This document shows positions 8,948 to 17,205 of a DNA stretch of 64,000 nucleotides, piece by piece. The translations under genes were made by a program, and so were the position numbers. Positions within the stretch are counted from its first letter, which is position 1, and each line of letters opens with the position of its first letter. Location: contig JBLIMR010000001.1 of assembly GCA_047638815.1 (NCBI GenBank), positions 310,001 through 374,000 on the forward strand, written 5' to 3'. The notes under the pieces were generated by a model, which ran no database searches, was not told where the DNA came from, and was given only the letters and a program-made list of their open reading frames with translations. The stretch is from JAJRRH01 sp047638815. Its GTDB lineage: Bacteria; Bacteroidota; Bacteroidia; Flavobacteriales_D; JABDKJ01.

Positions 8948-9761
8948 AGTACAAATATTAATGTCTACTTTTAATGGTGAGGACTTCTTGATGGATCAAT
9001 TGGATTCAATACTGAATCAATCATACGAACATTGGGAATTATTAATTAGAGACGATGGTTCAACGGACAAAACTTTAGAAATCATCACTAATTTTCAAGA
9101 GCAACATCAAAAGAGAATTAAAATCGTTTCGACTATGATTGGCGGGAACTCAAGTGCAAGTTTTATGTCAATGTTAGATTTTGTTAGTGCACCATATGTC
9201 ATGTTTTGCGATCAGGATGATGTGTGGACTAATGACAAGGTAGAAATTTCTATAAATGAGATTCAGAGGATAGAAAAAACTAATGCTGCGGCTCTTTTTT
9301 TTACCGATATGAGCATAGTTGATATGGAGCTTAATGAAACGGCATCTTCTTTTTTTGAAAATCAGAAATTAAATCCAGCTTGGTCAAAAAAGTCAAATTT
9401 CGCTTTTGCCCAGAGTGTTGCTGCTGGATGTACAATGATATTTACTAAAAAATTGACGGAAAAAATTCATGGAATTGAGGCCACTTTATTTCAACATGAT
9501 CATTGGATGCTTATGCATGCTGCGTACTACGGTGAAGTTGGGTATAGTTTGAAAAAAACTGTTTTGTATCGTCAACATGGTGCCAATGCCGTAGGATCTC
9601 ATAATGTTGGTAGAACTTATTTCTTGAGTAAGTTCACAGCAATCTCAAAAATTATTAGGCGTTGGTTATACATTAGAAAGAAATTTGGATCGAAAGTATC
9701 GATACGAAAAATTGTGCTTGCTAAATGGGAAATAAATAAACAAAGATTAATGGCTGGTTAG
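8934..9761 (+). CDS. Glycosyltransferase family 2, alpha-1,3-rhamnosyltransferase-like
   Basis: 275 residues. ILMSTFNGEDFLMDQLDSI (6-24), IRDDGSTDKT (about 38-47) and VMFCDQDDVW (about 86-95) are the pattern of the RgpB/RfbF type of rhamnosyltransferases. HDHWMLMHAAYYGEVGY in the C-terminal half matches the acceptor-side motif of that group. Last gene of the left-hand unit; no clear terminator hairpin is seen in the 148 bases behind it. The rhamnose assignment is inference from motif likeness. Confidence 0.83.
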   Translation: MQDPKVQILMSTFNGEDFLMDQLDSILNQSYEHWELLIRDDGSTDKTLEIITNFQEQHQKRIKIVSTMIGGNSSASFMSMLDFVSAPYVMFCDQDDVWTNDKVEISINEIQRIEKTNAAALFFTDMSIVDMELNETASSFFENQKLNPAWSKKSNFAFAQSVAAGCTMIFTKKLTEKIHGIEATLFQHDHWMLMHAAYYGEVGYSLKKTVLYRQHGANAVGSHNVGRTYFLSKFTAISKIIRRWLYIRKKFGSKVSIRKIVLAKWEINKQRLMAG

Positions 9762-9879
9762 TGTTTATTTTGAATATTGAAGGCGAACATTTTAAATAGC
9801 TATTAGAAGGATGCCAATTATATCGAAGATATTTAATTCTGAATATAATAATGAATTCTATGATTTAATTACATTCTGA

Positions 9880-9887
9880 TATCTTTG
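9880..9887 (+). promoter_or_regulatory. -7 promoter element TATCTTTG of gcvT
   Basis: Exact TAnnTTTG match 22 bases before the gcvT ATG. No convincing -33 TTG at 17-20 bases. Confidence 0.55.
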
Positions 9888-9909
9888 TGCGGAATTAAAT
9901 TCATACAAG

Positions 9910-10998
9910 ATGAAAGAAACAGCAATATCACATATCCATAATGCTTTGGGAGCGAAAATGGTCGATTTCGCAGGCTTTTTAATGCCGGTTACTTATAAAG
10001 GTATCAATGAAGAACATTTGAAAGTTAGAAGTGATGTTGGAATATTTGATGTTTCACATATGGGGGAATTCTATATTACTGGTAAGCAAGCAGCTGATCT
10101 TGTCCAGTACGTAACCAGTAATGATGTCACGAAATTAACTGATGGCAAGATTCAATACTCGTGTTTGCCAAATGAAATGGGAGGCATCATTGATGATTTA
10201 TTGGTTTACAGAATAAGCGAAGAAGAATATTTACTGGTTGTTAATGCCAGTAACATTGAAAAAGACAAAGCTTGGATCTTAAAAAACAACAAGTTTGATG
10301 CGAAATTAACTGATCGATCTGACGGTATGTCTTTGTTTGCTGTGCAAGGACCTAAGACCTCAGAGGCTTTACAATCCTTGACGGAGACAAATCTTTCTGA
10401 AATGAAATATTACACCTTTGAGCATGACACTTTTGCCGGAGTTGAAGATGTTTTGATTTCTGCTACCGGGTATACAGGTGCTGGTGGATTTGAAATTTAT
10501 ATGCCTAACGATAAGGCAGAAATTATATGGAAAGCTATAATGGCAGCGGGAGAATCGTGTGGAATAGAACCAATTGGTTTGGCCGCAAGAGATACCTTAC
10601 GATTGGAAATGGGTTTTTGTCTTTATGGAAACGATATCGATGATACAACGTCACCATTAGAGGCAGGTTTGGGCTGGATAACAAAATTTAATGGCGAGTT
10701 TATCAATTCAAGAAACTTAGCGTATCAAAAGGAAAAGGGGGTTGGAAGAAAGTTGGTTGGTTTTGAGTTATTGGACCGTGGAATACCTAGGAAGGATTAT
10801 GTTTTGCTAAGCGACACGAATGAAGAAATAGGCGTTGTTACCTCCGGAACTATGAGTCCATGCTTGGAAAAAGGTATTGGATTGGGATATGTTAGACCAG
10901 AGTTTGCAAAAACTGGAACTGAAATTGGCGTTCAAGTTAGAAACAGAACACTTAAGGCTAAGGTTGTGAAATTACCATTCTATAAAGCAGATAAATAA
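9910..10998 (+). CDS. gcvT: Aminomethyltransferase, T protein of the glycine cleavage system
   Basis: 362 residues, the usual length. GFLMPVTY (21-28), DVSHMGEF (about 48-55), LLVVNASN (about 107-114), ATGYTGAGGFEIY (about 185-197) and GLAARDTLRLEMG (about 225-237, containing the folate-binding acidic residue region) identify GcvT. It releases ammonia from the aminomethyl group carried by the H protein and forms 5,10-methylene-tetrahydrofolate. The other glycine cleavage genes (gcvP, gcvH) are not in the window. Own promoter upstream. Confidence 0.96.
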   Translation: MKETAISHIHNALGAKMVDFAGFLMPVTYKGINEEHLKVRSDVGIFDVSHMGEFYITGKQAADLVQYVTSNDVTKLTDGKIQYSCLPNEMGGIIDDLLVYRISEEEYLLVVNASNIEKDKAWILKNNKFDAKLTDRSDGMSLFAVQGPKTSEALQSLTETNLSEMKYYTFEHDTFAGVEDVLISATGYTGAGGFEIYMPNDKAEIIWKAIMAAGESCGIEPIGLAARDTLRLEMGFCLYGNDIDDTTSPLEAGLGWITKFNGEFINSRNLAYQKEKGVGRKLVGFELLDRGIPRKDYVLLSDTNEEIGVVTSGTMSPCLEKGIGLGYVRPEFAKTGTEIGVQVRNRTLKAKVVKLPFYKADK

Positions 10999-11047
10999 TA
11001 TTTCAATACATTTTGATCTGCTTTTATGACGAACTAATTTATAATTA

Positions 11048-11353
11048 ATGGACACTCTAAATGAATTTGAATACTATATAATAGCTATTGGTATGATTCT
11101 GTTGGTCATATTAATTATAGCGCGGTTGAGAATATCCAGGAAGGGAAAGGTTGTTGAGGAAGAAGATGAATCTTTTCCAATTTATCAAACAAAAGATATT
11201 TTATTACAAGATAGACCGCATAGTGATGGGCCTATGGGTTATATCCCTAGTTTATCAATAGGAGACAATAAAAAGATTTCGAGGTCAATTCTATATTTAA
11301 TTTTGGTGTTAATCTTAATTTGGATAATCTTGGGTTTTCCGATATCCTTTTAA
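11048..11353 (+). CDS. Small membrane protein of unknown function
   Basis: 101 residues with two membrane helices (about 9-26 and 80-99) separated by a hydrophilic stretch with an acidic cluster (VVEEEDES). It follows gcvT after 49 bases in the same direction. I recognise no family; composition and packing look like a real gene, not a chance frame. Confidence 0.6.
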   Translation: MDTLNEFEYYIIAIGMILLVILIIARLRISRKGKVVEEEDESFPIYQTKDILLQDRPHSDGPMGYIPSLSIGDNKKISRSILYLILVLILIWIILGFPISF

Positions 11354-11455
11354 AATATTATTGAAACTGTCTATCGTGGATAAATTCTATGAGAGCCTTG
11401 CAAATAACTGACGTTTCAGTGCTATATTGTCTCGCTTATATAAGTTAATTAATTC

Positions 11456-12220
11456 GTGCGAATAGACCCTAACAAAAAACACATAGAGGTGTGTATTACA
11501 CCTGAAAATTACCACCTATACAAGGAGTATAATGAAATAGTTGTGGTTATAGATGTACTTAGAGCAACATCGGCTATTTGTACAGCTTTCGACTATGGTG
11601 TGAAAAGTATTATTCCCGTTTCAACCATAGAAGAAGCAAGAGAGTATCAAGCCAATGGATTCATTGCTGCAGCGGAACGAAATGGAGAAATAGTGGAAGG
11701 GTTTGATCTTGGAAACTCGCCTTTTGGTTTCATGGGAGAAGAGTTGAAAGGGCAAAAAGTGGTCTTAACAACAACCAATGGAACTAAATGCATTAACATG
11801 GCGAGGGATGGAGGTCAAGTAGTCGTAGGATCACTATTGAACTTAGATGCGTTGTGCAATTGGTTGAAAAAACAAGACAAGAATATATTACTGCTCTGTT
11901 CGGGATGGAAAGGGAAATTTAATCTTGAGGATAGTATCTGTGCAGGGGCAATAGTGGATCAATTATTAGAATCTAACAGATATCAATCTGTGGAGGACTC
12001 AAGCATTGGTGCAAAATTTCTCTACATACATTCGAAGCAAAATTACCTAGGCTTTTTAAAGGCATCTGCTCATAGAAGGAGATTGAAAAAATTAAATATG
12101 AATGCGGACATTAAGCTTTGCTTAATTCCTAATCAAAGCGAGGCAATCCCCGTTCTTCAAGGAAACGAAATAGTTAACATTAATGTCAAGAAACCTAGAG
12201 CGTTTAAGGTTACATTTTAG
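11456..12220 (+). CDS. comB: 2-phosphosulfolactate phosphatase family protein (ComB)
   Basis: 254 residues. VVVIDVLRATSAICTA (about 28-43), AAERNG (about 71-76), LGNSPFGF (about 85-92), TTTNGT (about 104-109) and LEDSICAGA are the conserved blocks of ComB. In methanogens ComB makes sulfolactate for coenzyme M; its role in bacteria without coenzyme M is not settled, and sulfonate metabolism (perhaps sulfonolipids) is only a guess. The start is GTG at 11456, fixed by a TAA three bases upstream in the same frame. Its last 11 bases overlap the end of the convergent cyclodeaminase gene. Confidence 0.85.
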   Translation: MRIDPNKKHIEVCITPENYHLYKEYNEIVVVIDVLRATSAICTAFDYGVKSIIPVSTIEEAREYQANGFIAAAERNGEIVEGFDLGNSPFGFMGEELKGQKVVLTTTNGTKCINMARDGGQVVVGSLLNLDALCNWLKKQDKNILLLCSGWKGKFNLEDSICAGAIVDQLLESNRYQSVEDSSIGAKFLYIHSKQNYLGFLKASAHRRRLKKLNMNADIKLCLIPNQSEAIPVLQGNEIVNINVKKPRAFKVTF

Positions 12221-13895
12221 CTTCCACCAAATCTATAATTTCTTTTTCTAGAGCAATAGTCTTTTCTTGAATTTCATTGCCCTTACTCATCATATCAGCA
12301 ACAAAATCTTTATCCTCAAGATCTCCGCAATTGATTTTCACATTCATGAAAGCACCTAGCACAGCTGCTCGTGCGCATAAGGCACCTACACCTGCATCTG
12401 AAATTGAGTTCGGATTGCCTCTTTCTGCCATTTCTTTCATCACTTCCATAGATTCATAGCAAGTCTTCATCACCTCAAAAGGTACTTCAATAGCATATTT
12501 TGTAGCATCCTGCATCGCTGAATTCCGAGCATTTTTCTCAAAATCATTTGATTTAGGCATCTGAACAGCTGACATTATTTTATTGAATGCATTGGTGTCT
12601 TCATCCACAAGCCACAATAATTTCTTAAGATACATTTGACCTCTTACGGCAACATCAGAAAAGCTCTCCCATTGATCATCCCAACCTCTTTTATTGGCCG
12701 ATAAGTTCGCGACCATAGTGCCTAAAGCAACTCCAATTGCACCGGCATATGCAGATATGGATCCACCCCCTGGAGCTGGACTTTCTGAGGCAGTTTCTTC
12801 TGCAAAATCTTTTATGGACATATCAACTAGCTTCTTCGAGCTAGAATCAATCATCTTATATTCAATAATGTTCTCCGCTGGATTAAATGGTTTTAAGTCA
12901 TCCAATCCTAAAGATTTTACAGCAATCTTAATTTTCTCACTTTCAGATATACCAAGTGATCTTTGTTGTTTGGTTAGAAAATAATCTGCTGCATCCAACA
13001 TAGCCTGTAAAGGAATAAGCCCAACAAGCTCAGATCCTGTGACCCGGACTCCTCTGGCTCTGGCTTTCTCAACCGCCTCGTCAAAGGCGATATGAACAGG
13101 TGTAATCGAGATATTGGTTAGGTTCAATGACAATTGTGCAATGCCGTATTCCTCAATATACCAACCAATACCTTTCACTGATTTCAATGTGCCAGGAACA
13201 CGTACTGGATTTCCATTCTCATCCTTCACTACTTTTCCACCTACGCCCCCTTCTTTTTTTATCCTTCCGGCTTCACGAATGTCAAAGGCAATAGCATTTG
13301 CTCTTCTTGAGGATGTAGAATTGAGGTTCACGTTATATGCAACTAAAAAGTCTCTTGCAGAAATAGCTGTTACACCAGATTTTTTCACGCTTCCACTAAA
13401 TTCATTTGGCCCAAAGTCTGGTGTCCATTCGGGCTTGCTGATTTTTTCAAGGCCCTCATACTCACCCGATCGACAATAGGCAAGATTTTTTCTCTTTTCT
13501 TGAGTAGCGGCATTTTCATATAAGTATACCGGAATACTTAGTTCCTTTCCAACTCTTGACCCCAATTTTTTCGCATATTCTGCAGTTTCTTCCATTGATA
13601 TGCCACTTATAGGAATAAGAGGACAAACATCAGTAGCTCCCATTCTAGGATGCTCCCCAGAATGTTTGCTCATATCAATCTCTTCTGACGCCTTTTTTAT
13701 AAGAAGGAATGCCGCTTCGATAACCTTATCAGGATTACCAACAATAGTTATAACGGTTCTATTTGTAGATTTCCCAGGGTCAATATCCAATAATTTCACT
13801 CCATCTACGGTAGTAACAACATTGGCTATTCGATGAATTTTATCCATATCCCTGCCTTCACTAATATTTGGTACGCATTCTATTATTCTTTGCAT
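12210..13895 (-). CDS. Bifunctional glutamate formimidoyltransferase / formimidoyl-THF cyclodeaminase
   Basis: 561 residues with three parts: formiminotransferase N-terminal subdomain (about 1-180, IECVPNISEGRD at 4-15, SKHSGEHPRMGATDVCPLIP at about 76-95 with the catalytic-site histidine), its C-terminal subdomain (about 180-330), then a cyclodeaminase domain (about 350-561, ASESPAPGGGSISAYAGA). It moves the formimino group from formiminoglutamate to tetrahydrofolate and then deaminates the product to 5,10-methenyl-THF, the last step of one histidine degradation route. No hut genes are nearby. The fusion is the same order as in animal FTCD. Shares a convergent 11-base overlap with comB. Confidence 0.93.
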   Translation of the reverse strand: MQRIIECVPNISEGRDMDKIHRIANVVTTVDGVKLLDIDPGKSTNRTVITIVGNPDKVIEAAFLLIKKASEEIDMSKHSGEHPRMGATDVCPLIPISGISMEETAEYAKKLGSRVGKELSIPVYLYENAATQEKRKNLAYCRSGEYEGLEKISKPEWTPDFGPNEFSGSVKKSGVTAISARDFLVAYNVNLNSTSSRRANAIAFDIREAGRIKKEGGVGGKVVKDENGNPVRVPGTLKSVKGIGWYIEEYGIAQLSLNLTNISITPVHIAFDEAVEKARARGVRVTGSELVGLIPLQAMLDAADYFLTKQQRSLGISESEKIKIAVKSLGLDDLKPFNPAENIIEYKMIDSSSKKLVDMSIKDFAEETASESPAPGGGSISAYAGAIGVALGTMVANLSANKRGWDDQWESFSDVAVRGQMYLKKLLWLVDEDTNAFNKIMSAVQMPKSNDFEKNARNSAMQDATKYAIEVPFEVMKTCYESMEVMKEMAERGNPNSISDAGVGALCARAAVLGAFMNVKINCGDLEDKDFVADMMSKGNEIQEKTIALEKEIIDLVEAKM

Positions 13896-14032
13896 CTAAA
13901 TTTTTTTACTGGAAGGCGAATGTAATAAATATTGACAGGTAAGAAAATGATTCTTATCTATGCTTTTTGTACAATTAATTTTTGTATTTTACGTTTGACT
14001 GTTAAATAAACGTTAAATCGTTTAAGAAATAT

Positions 14033-14062
14033 TTTGAATGATTGAACAAAAGTATATATTTG
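14033..14062 (+). promoter_or_regulatory. Promoter of the 73-residue protein gene
   Basis: TTTG (14033-14036), 18 bases, TATATTTG (14055-14062): a full match to the Bacteroidota pattern, 16 bases before the ATG at 14079. Confidence 0.65.
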
Positions 14063-14078
14063 TTTAAATGTTAATGTT

Positions 14079-14300
14079 ATGACACTGATTGAGAAAGCTA
14101 TAGAATTTGAAGGGAGGAAGATGATAAATATGTCTACAAGTGACAGAGTATCAGCGTCTAGAGAGGCAAGGGAGTTAATTTTGAGTATTAACGAATTGTA
14201 TAAGGAGACTAAGGAAATGGAGCTTATGGATCTGATGAAACTTCTAACTACAAAGAAAAAAAGAATCGAAAGTAGACTCAAAGGAGCTCCTTTGGTATAA
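14079..14300 (+). CDS. Small conserved-looking helical protein of unknown function
   Basis: 73 residues, highly charged and predicted helical, with K-K-K-R near the C-terminus. It has its own good promoter and a terminator hairpin right behind the stop, so it is a single-gene transcription unit. A longer frame on the opposite strand covers the same bases but also crosses the promoter and has no start signals. The short charged helices could bind nucleic acid or a protein partner; no function can be assigned. Confidence 0.65.
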   Translation: MTLIEKAIEFEGRKMINMSTSDRVSASREARELILSINELYKETKEMELMDLMKLLTTKKKRIESRLKGAPLV

Positions 14301-14311
14301 TCTGATCTCAA

Positions 14312-14339
14312 AAAGGCCAATTTGTCGCCTTTATTTTTC
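14312..14339 (+). terminator. Rho-independent terminator of the 73-residue protein gene
   Basis: Stem AAAGGC (14312-14317) / GCCTTT (14327-14332) with a 9-base loop, followed by ATTTTTC. Confidence 0.6.
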
Positions 14340-14563
14340 AAAAAATATATTTAATTCTGATTTCATCATTTGTTATTGTATTCCAATAAACGAATGATGT
14401 TTTGTGTTGTTCCATAATTTCAATCGTTAATTCTCGTTTACACATTTCAAGATTCATTCTTTGCGCAGAGCGTTGAATCCCTCCAGAACAAAAACAATCC
14501 CCACAATGATGCCAAAGGCATCGAGAACTATAACACTGGAGCCGGGGAGGACGTTGAGTAAAG

Positions 14564-14584
14564 AAAATGTCCAGTGGACATTTT
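14564..14584. terminator. Perfect hairpin, possible bidirectional terminator
   Basis: AAAATGTCCA (14564-14573), one G, TGGACATTTT (14575-14584): a perfect 10-bp inverted repeat with A and T runs on its flanks. It could act as a second terminator behind ssrA. Confidence 0.5.
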
Positions 14585-14629
14585 TATCAACGGGCCAGGT
14601 TTGTGCAAAGCGTTCGACCCCCCGAGAAC

Positions 14630-14660
14630 AAAAAAAAGTCCACCAACGGTGAACTTTTTT
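14630..14660 (-). terminator. Terminator of ssrA
   Basis: On the minus strand, directly after the tmRNA acceptor end: AAAAAAGTTCACC, loop GTT, GGTGGACTTTTTT (one G-U pair), then further T. Stem 14648-14660 with 14632-14644. Confidence 0.75.
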
Positions 14661-14661
14661 G

Positions 14662-15057
14662 TGGAGCCGGGGGGAGTCGAACCCCCGTCCAAACATGAAA
14701 CCCATAAACTTTCTACATGCTTATCTCATTCTTAATTTTCGATCTAGTTCCGGTTATGAGCAACCAAAATTTAGACTTATCTTCTTTGATTTCGAAAGCG
14801 CATAGAAGTACTACAACTTTCTAGTCTAACTCAACGATACTCAATTAGAAATGACAGTTAAACGGGAATCATTTCCTGAGCAACTCGTCCAAACACCTAG
14901 TGCCGGATTAAGCGAAATCTATCTGAGATAGATTAAGCAGCAAGTCTGTAGTTGTTCTCGCCAATTAAAGCGTTGAACATTATGATTTACGAGTCAATGT
15001 ACAAAACTCGACATGCTTACCTATTGATTACTCACGCTGTCAAAGCCAGTCGGCCCC
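14662..15057 (-). ncRNA. ssrA: tmRNA (transfer-messenger RNA), one-piece
   Basis: The 5' end GGGGCCGACTGGCTTTGACAG (minus strand from 15057) and the 3' end GGGGGTTCGACTCCCCCCGG followed by CTCCA form the tRNA-like acceptor stem (GGGGCCG with CGGCTCC) and T-arm. The CCA tail is not encoded. The tag reading frame lies at 14962-14933 and reads GENNYRLAA then TAA; the resume codon is probably the GGC for the first glycine, by analogy with other Bacteroidota tags. tmRNA rescues ribosomes stalled on broken mRNAs and marks the product for proteolysis; its partner SmpB is not in the window. About 396 nt, normal length. Confidence 0.95.
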
Positions 15058-15120
15058 ATTAACGATATCAATCGTATAGTAAAGCTGGTAAAATACCAGC
15101 CCCTTTTTAACAAGGGACAG

Positions 15121-15150
15121 CAAAATTACACCAAATAATTTACTTTCAAC
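15121..15150 (-). promoter_or_regulatory. Promoter of ssrA
   Basis: On the minus strand TTG (15150-15148), 19 bases, TAATTTTG (15128-15121). It predicts a start near 15116 and a precursor leader of about 58 nt that contains a perfect hairpin (15084-15100, GCTGGTA-AAA-TACCAGC), presumably removed by RNase P. Confidence 0.7.
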
Positions 15151-15195
15151 TCGCACGGTAAAATTATATCTTGCGGCATATAAGAGAAAAGAGAT

Positions 15196-16410
15196 ATGAG
15201 TAAGGTAAAAATAGGTGTGATAAGAGAGGGTAAGGTACCACCAGACAAGAGAGTGCCACTCACTCCGGAACATTGTAAAAGAATTCTTGAAGGCCATTAT
15301 AATGTGGAGATTGTGATTCAAAGTTCTCCAATTCGAGCGTTTTCTGACGATGAATATAGCGCATTGGGTTTGACGGTGCAGGAAGATGTTTCAGATTGTG
15401 ATATTCTTATGGGTGTTAAAGAAGTGCCTAAGTCAGATCTATTGCCACAGAAGGTTTACTTTTTCTTTTCTCATACATACAAGGAGCAACCATATAATGC
15501 GGCTCTCCTTAAAAAGATTCTGGATCGTAAAATACAGCTTGTTGATTACGAACTAATAAAGGACAAAAGAGATAGAAGACTCATTGGTTTTGGACGATAC
15601 GCTGGAGTGGTTGGTTCATATAACGGATTCAGAGGTTGGGGTGAAAAGATGGGAACATTTTCATTGAAACCGGCTCATCTTTGTCATGATCGTGAGGAGA
15701 TGGAAGGACAGTTATCGGAAATTGTATTGCCAAAGAATTTCAGAATGGTCATGAGTGGCCATGGTAGAGTGGGGAACGGTGCCATGGAAATCATTAAGAA
15801 AATTGGCTTAAAAGAAGTTACACCAGAGGATTATTTGGCAAACGATTTTGACGTACCAGTTTTCACACATATTGATTCTGATGACTATAACGATAGGGCT
15901 GATGGGTCCGAATTTGAAACATCTCATTTTTATGCTCATCCAGAAATGTATGTTTCTGAATTTTTCAGATTTGCGAAAGTTTCTGACATGTATATAGCGA
16001 GTCACTATTGGGATGCAGAAGCTCCGCAGATTCTAACAAAAGATGATTTGAGAAACTCAGATTGCCGATTAAAGATGATTGCGGATATATCATGCGATAT
16101 CGAAGAGCCTATAGCTTCAACACTAAGGGCAACAACCATAGCTGAACCATTCTTTGGTTATGATAAGGCTAGTGGTCAAGAAGTTGATTTTATGACAGCT
16201 GATTCAATTGGTGTAATGTCGGTAGACAACTTACCGTGCGAATTGCCTAGAGATGCTTCCAAGGACTTTGGAGAAGTACTATTGACTTCTGTTTTACCAG
16301 CACTCCTGGGAGAAGATCCTGATAGAATAATCGAAAGAGCATCAGAGACTAACCTAGAGGGTAAGCTAATGCCAAATTTTGATTATTTAATGGATTATGT
16401 GAACTCTTGA
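15196..16410 (+). CDS. NAD(P)-dependent dehydrogenase, alanine dehydrogenase/PNT superfamily, LYS1 (saccharopine dehydrogenase)-like
   Basis: 404 residues. The N-terminus GVIREGKVPPDKRVPLTPEHC (7-27, written here as the AlaDh_PNT_N start) and the Rossmann turn SGHGRVGNGA (about 187-196) place it in the alanine dehydrogenase/transhydrogenase superfamily. GFGRYAGVVGSYNG (about 133-146) and ADISCDIEEPIAST (about 297-310) resemble yeast-type LYS1, which interconverts saccharopine and lysine plus 2-oxoglutarate. The exact substrate cannot be fixed from sequence. It is transcribed away from ssrA; no exact TAnnTTTG element is seen, only a TATATCTTG in the right place. Confidence 0.75.
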   Translation: MSKVKIGVIREGKVPPDKRVPLTPEHCKRILEGHYNVEIVIQSSPIRAFSDDEYSALGLTVQEDVSDCDILMGVKEVPKSDLLPQKVYFFFSHTYKEQPYNAALLKKILDRKIQLVDYELIKDKRDRRLIGFGRYAGVVGSYNGFRGWGEKMGTFSLKPAHLCHDREEMEGQLSEIVLPKNFRMVMSGHGRVGNGAMEIIKKIGLKEVTPEDYLANDFDVPVFTHIDSDDYNDRADGSEFETSHFYAHPEMYVSEFFRFAKVSDMYIASHYWDAEAPQILTKDDLRNSDCRLKMIADISCDIEEPIASTLRATTIAEPFFGYDKASGQEVDFMTADSIGVMSVDNLPCELPRDASKDFGEVLLTSVLPALLGEDPDRIIERASETNLEGKLMPNFDYLMDYVNS

Positions 16411-16441
16411 TTTGAAACGCTATTTACAGTTTTAACGAGAA

Positions 16442-17092
16442 TCAAAGTCCATGCATAAAGGCAATTGTTTCGGTTGGATTTTCTGATTTGAAAACGGCAC
16501 TACCAGCAACCAGAACATCTGTTCCCGCAGCAACCAATGCTACTGCATTTTCTTTATTGACTCCACCGTCTACTTCAATGACAGCCTTACTTCCAGTTTT
16601 TGAAATAAGATCCTTACATTTTTTCACTTTGTTAAGTGCAGCCGGAATGAATTTTTGACCACCAAAACCTGGATTAACTGACATTATCAATACCAAATCC
16701 AAATCTGAAATAATTTCTTCCAAAACCGAAACAGGTGTATGTGGGTTTAGTGCAACTCCGGCTTTCATACCTAATCTTTTTATCTCATTGACAGTCCGGT
16801 GTAGATGCTTTACTGTTTCATAATGAACAGTTAGCACATCCGCCCCAGCCTTTTGAAAAGCTTCTAGATAATCATCAGGATTTTCAATCATAAGATGCAC
16901 ATCAAAAACAACTTCTGATTTTTTTTTCAAAGCAGAAATTACAGGAAAACCAAAAGATATATTGGGCGCAAAAATTCCGTCCATAACATCCAGATGAAGC
17001 CATTCCGCTTTACTCTTATTGATCATTTCCATATCCTCTTCAAGGTGTAGAAAATTGGCTGCTAGTAATGAAGGGGAAACGATAACGGACAT
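16442..17092 (-). CDS. rpe: Ribulose-phosphate 3-epimerase
   Basis: 216 residues, full length. SPSLLAANFLHLEEDM (7-22), HLDVMDGIFAPNIS (33-46, metal-binding His and Asp), HLMIENPD (66-73), MSVNPGFGGQKF (about 137-148) and VEVDGGVN form the TIM-barrel signature. It interconverts ribulose 5-phosphate and xylulose 5-phosphate in the pentose phosphate pathway. It has its own TATCTTTG element and sits alone upstream of rpoD in the same direction. Confidence 0.96.
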   Translation of the reverse strand: MSVIVSPSLLAANFLHLEEDMEMINKSKAEWLHLDVMDGIFAPNISFGFPVISALKKKSEVVFDVHLMIENPDDYLEAFQKAGADVLTVHYETVKHLHRTVNEIKRLGMKAGVALNPHTPVSVLEEIISDLDLVLIMSVNPGFGGQKFIPAALNKVKKCKDLISKTGSKAVIEVDGGVNKENAVALVAAGTDVLVAGSAVFKSENPTETIAFMHGL

Positions 17093-17115
17093 AATGTTTT
17101 ATTAAAAGTTAAGCG

Positions 17116-17123
17116 CAAAGATA
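17116..17123 (-). promoter_or_regulatory. -7 promoter element TATCTTTG of rpe
   Basis: Exact TAnnTTTG match on the minus strand, 23 bases before the rpe ATG. No TTG at the expected distance. Confidence 0.5.
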
Positions 17124-17158
17124 ATCGCATCTTCGGTCAATTATAAAAAATACAAAAC

Positions 17159-17191
17159 AAAAAAAGAGCGCCTAAGCACCCCTCTTTTTTT
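17159..17191 (-). terminator. Terminator of rpoD
   Basis: AAAAAAAGAG (17159-17168) and CTCTTTTTTT (17182-17191) form a perfect 10-bp stem with a GC-containing loop region; A and T runs on both sides allow action in either direction. It lies 15 bases after the rpoD stop. Confidence 0.7.
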
Positions 17192-17205
17192 CCACCAATT
17201 TTTTG

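Larger units (their letters stand above)
14461..14660. repeat. Two degenerate inverted-repeat units resembling the tmRNA 3' end
   Basis: Left arms at 14461-14500 and 14601-14640 match at 30 of 40 positions without gaps (offset 140 bases). Each is followed by a hairpin (GATGCC-AAA-GGCATC at 14508-14522; the ssrA terminator at 14630-14660) and then by a right arm TGGAGCCGGGG (14537-14547 and 14662-14672). The inner right arm is the acceptor/T-arm of ssrA itself. Within each unit the two arms are imperfect inverted copies (CGTTCGACCCCCCGAG versus CCGGGGGGAGTCGAAC). Between the units lies a further perfect hairpin (14564-14584). Confidence 0.6.

Noticed and set aside
13958..14341. A 127-codon open frame on the minus strand
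   Set aside because: It lies opposite the 73-residue gene, crosses that gene's promoter and terminator, and its product has a low-complexity hydrophobic look.
14537..14672. The repeated TGGAGCCGGGG as attL/attR of an island integrated in ssrA
   Set aside because: The copies are only 125 bases apart and no integrase or cargo lies between; kept only as one of several explanations for the repeats.
14454..14705. An 83-codon minus-strand frame and a 63-codon plus-strand frame around the ssrA terminator
   Set aside because: Both run through the tmRNA 3' end or its repeats and terminator, so the open frames are by-products of these sequences.
15040..15321. A 93-codon minus-strand frame over the start of the LYS1-like gene
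   Set aside because: It covers the ssrA promoter and 5' end; the ssrA assignment explains the region.
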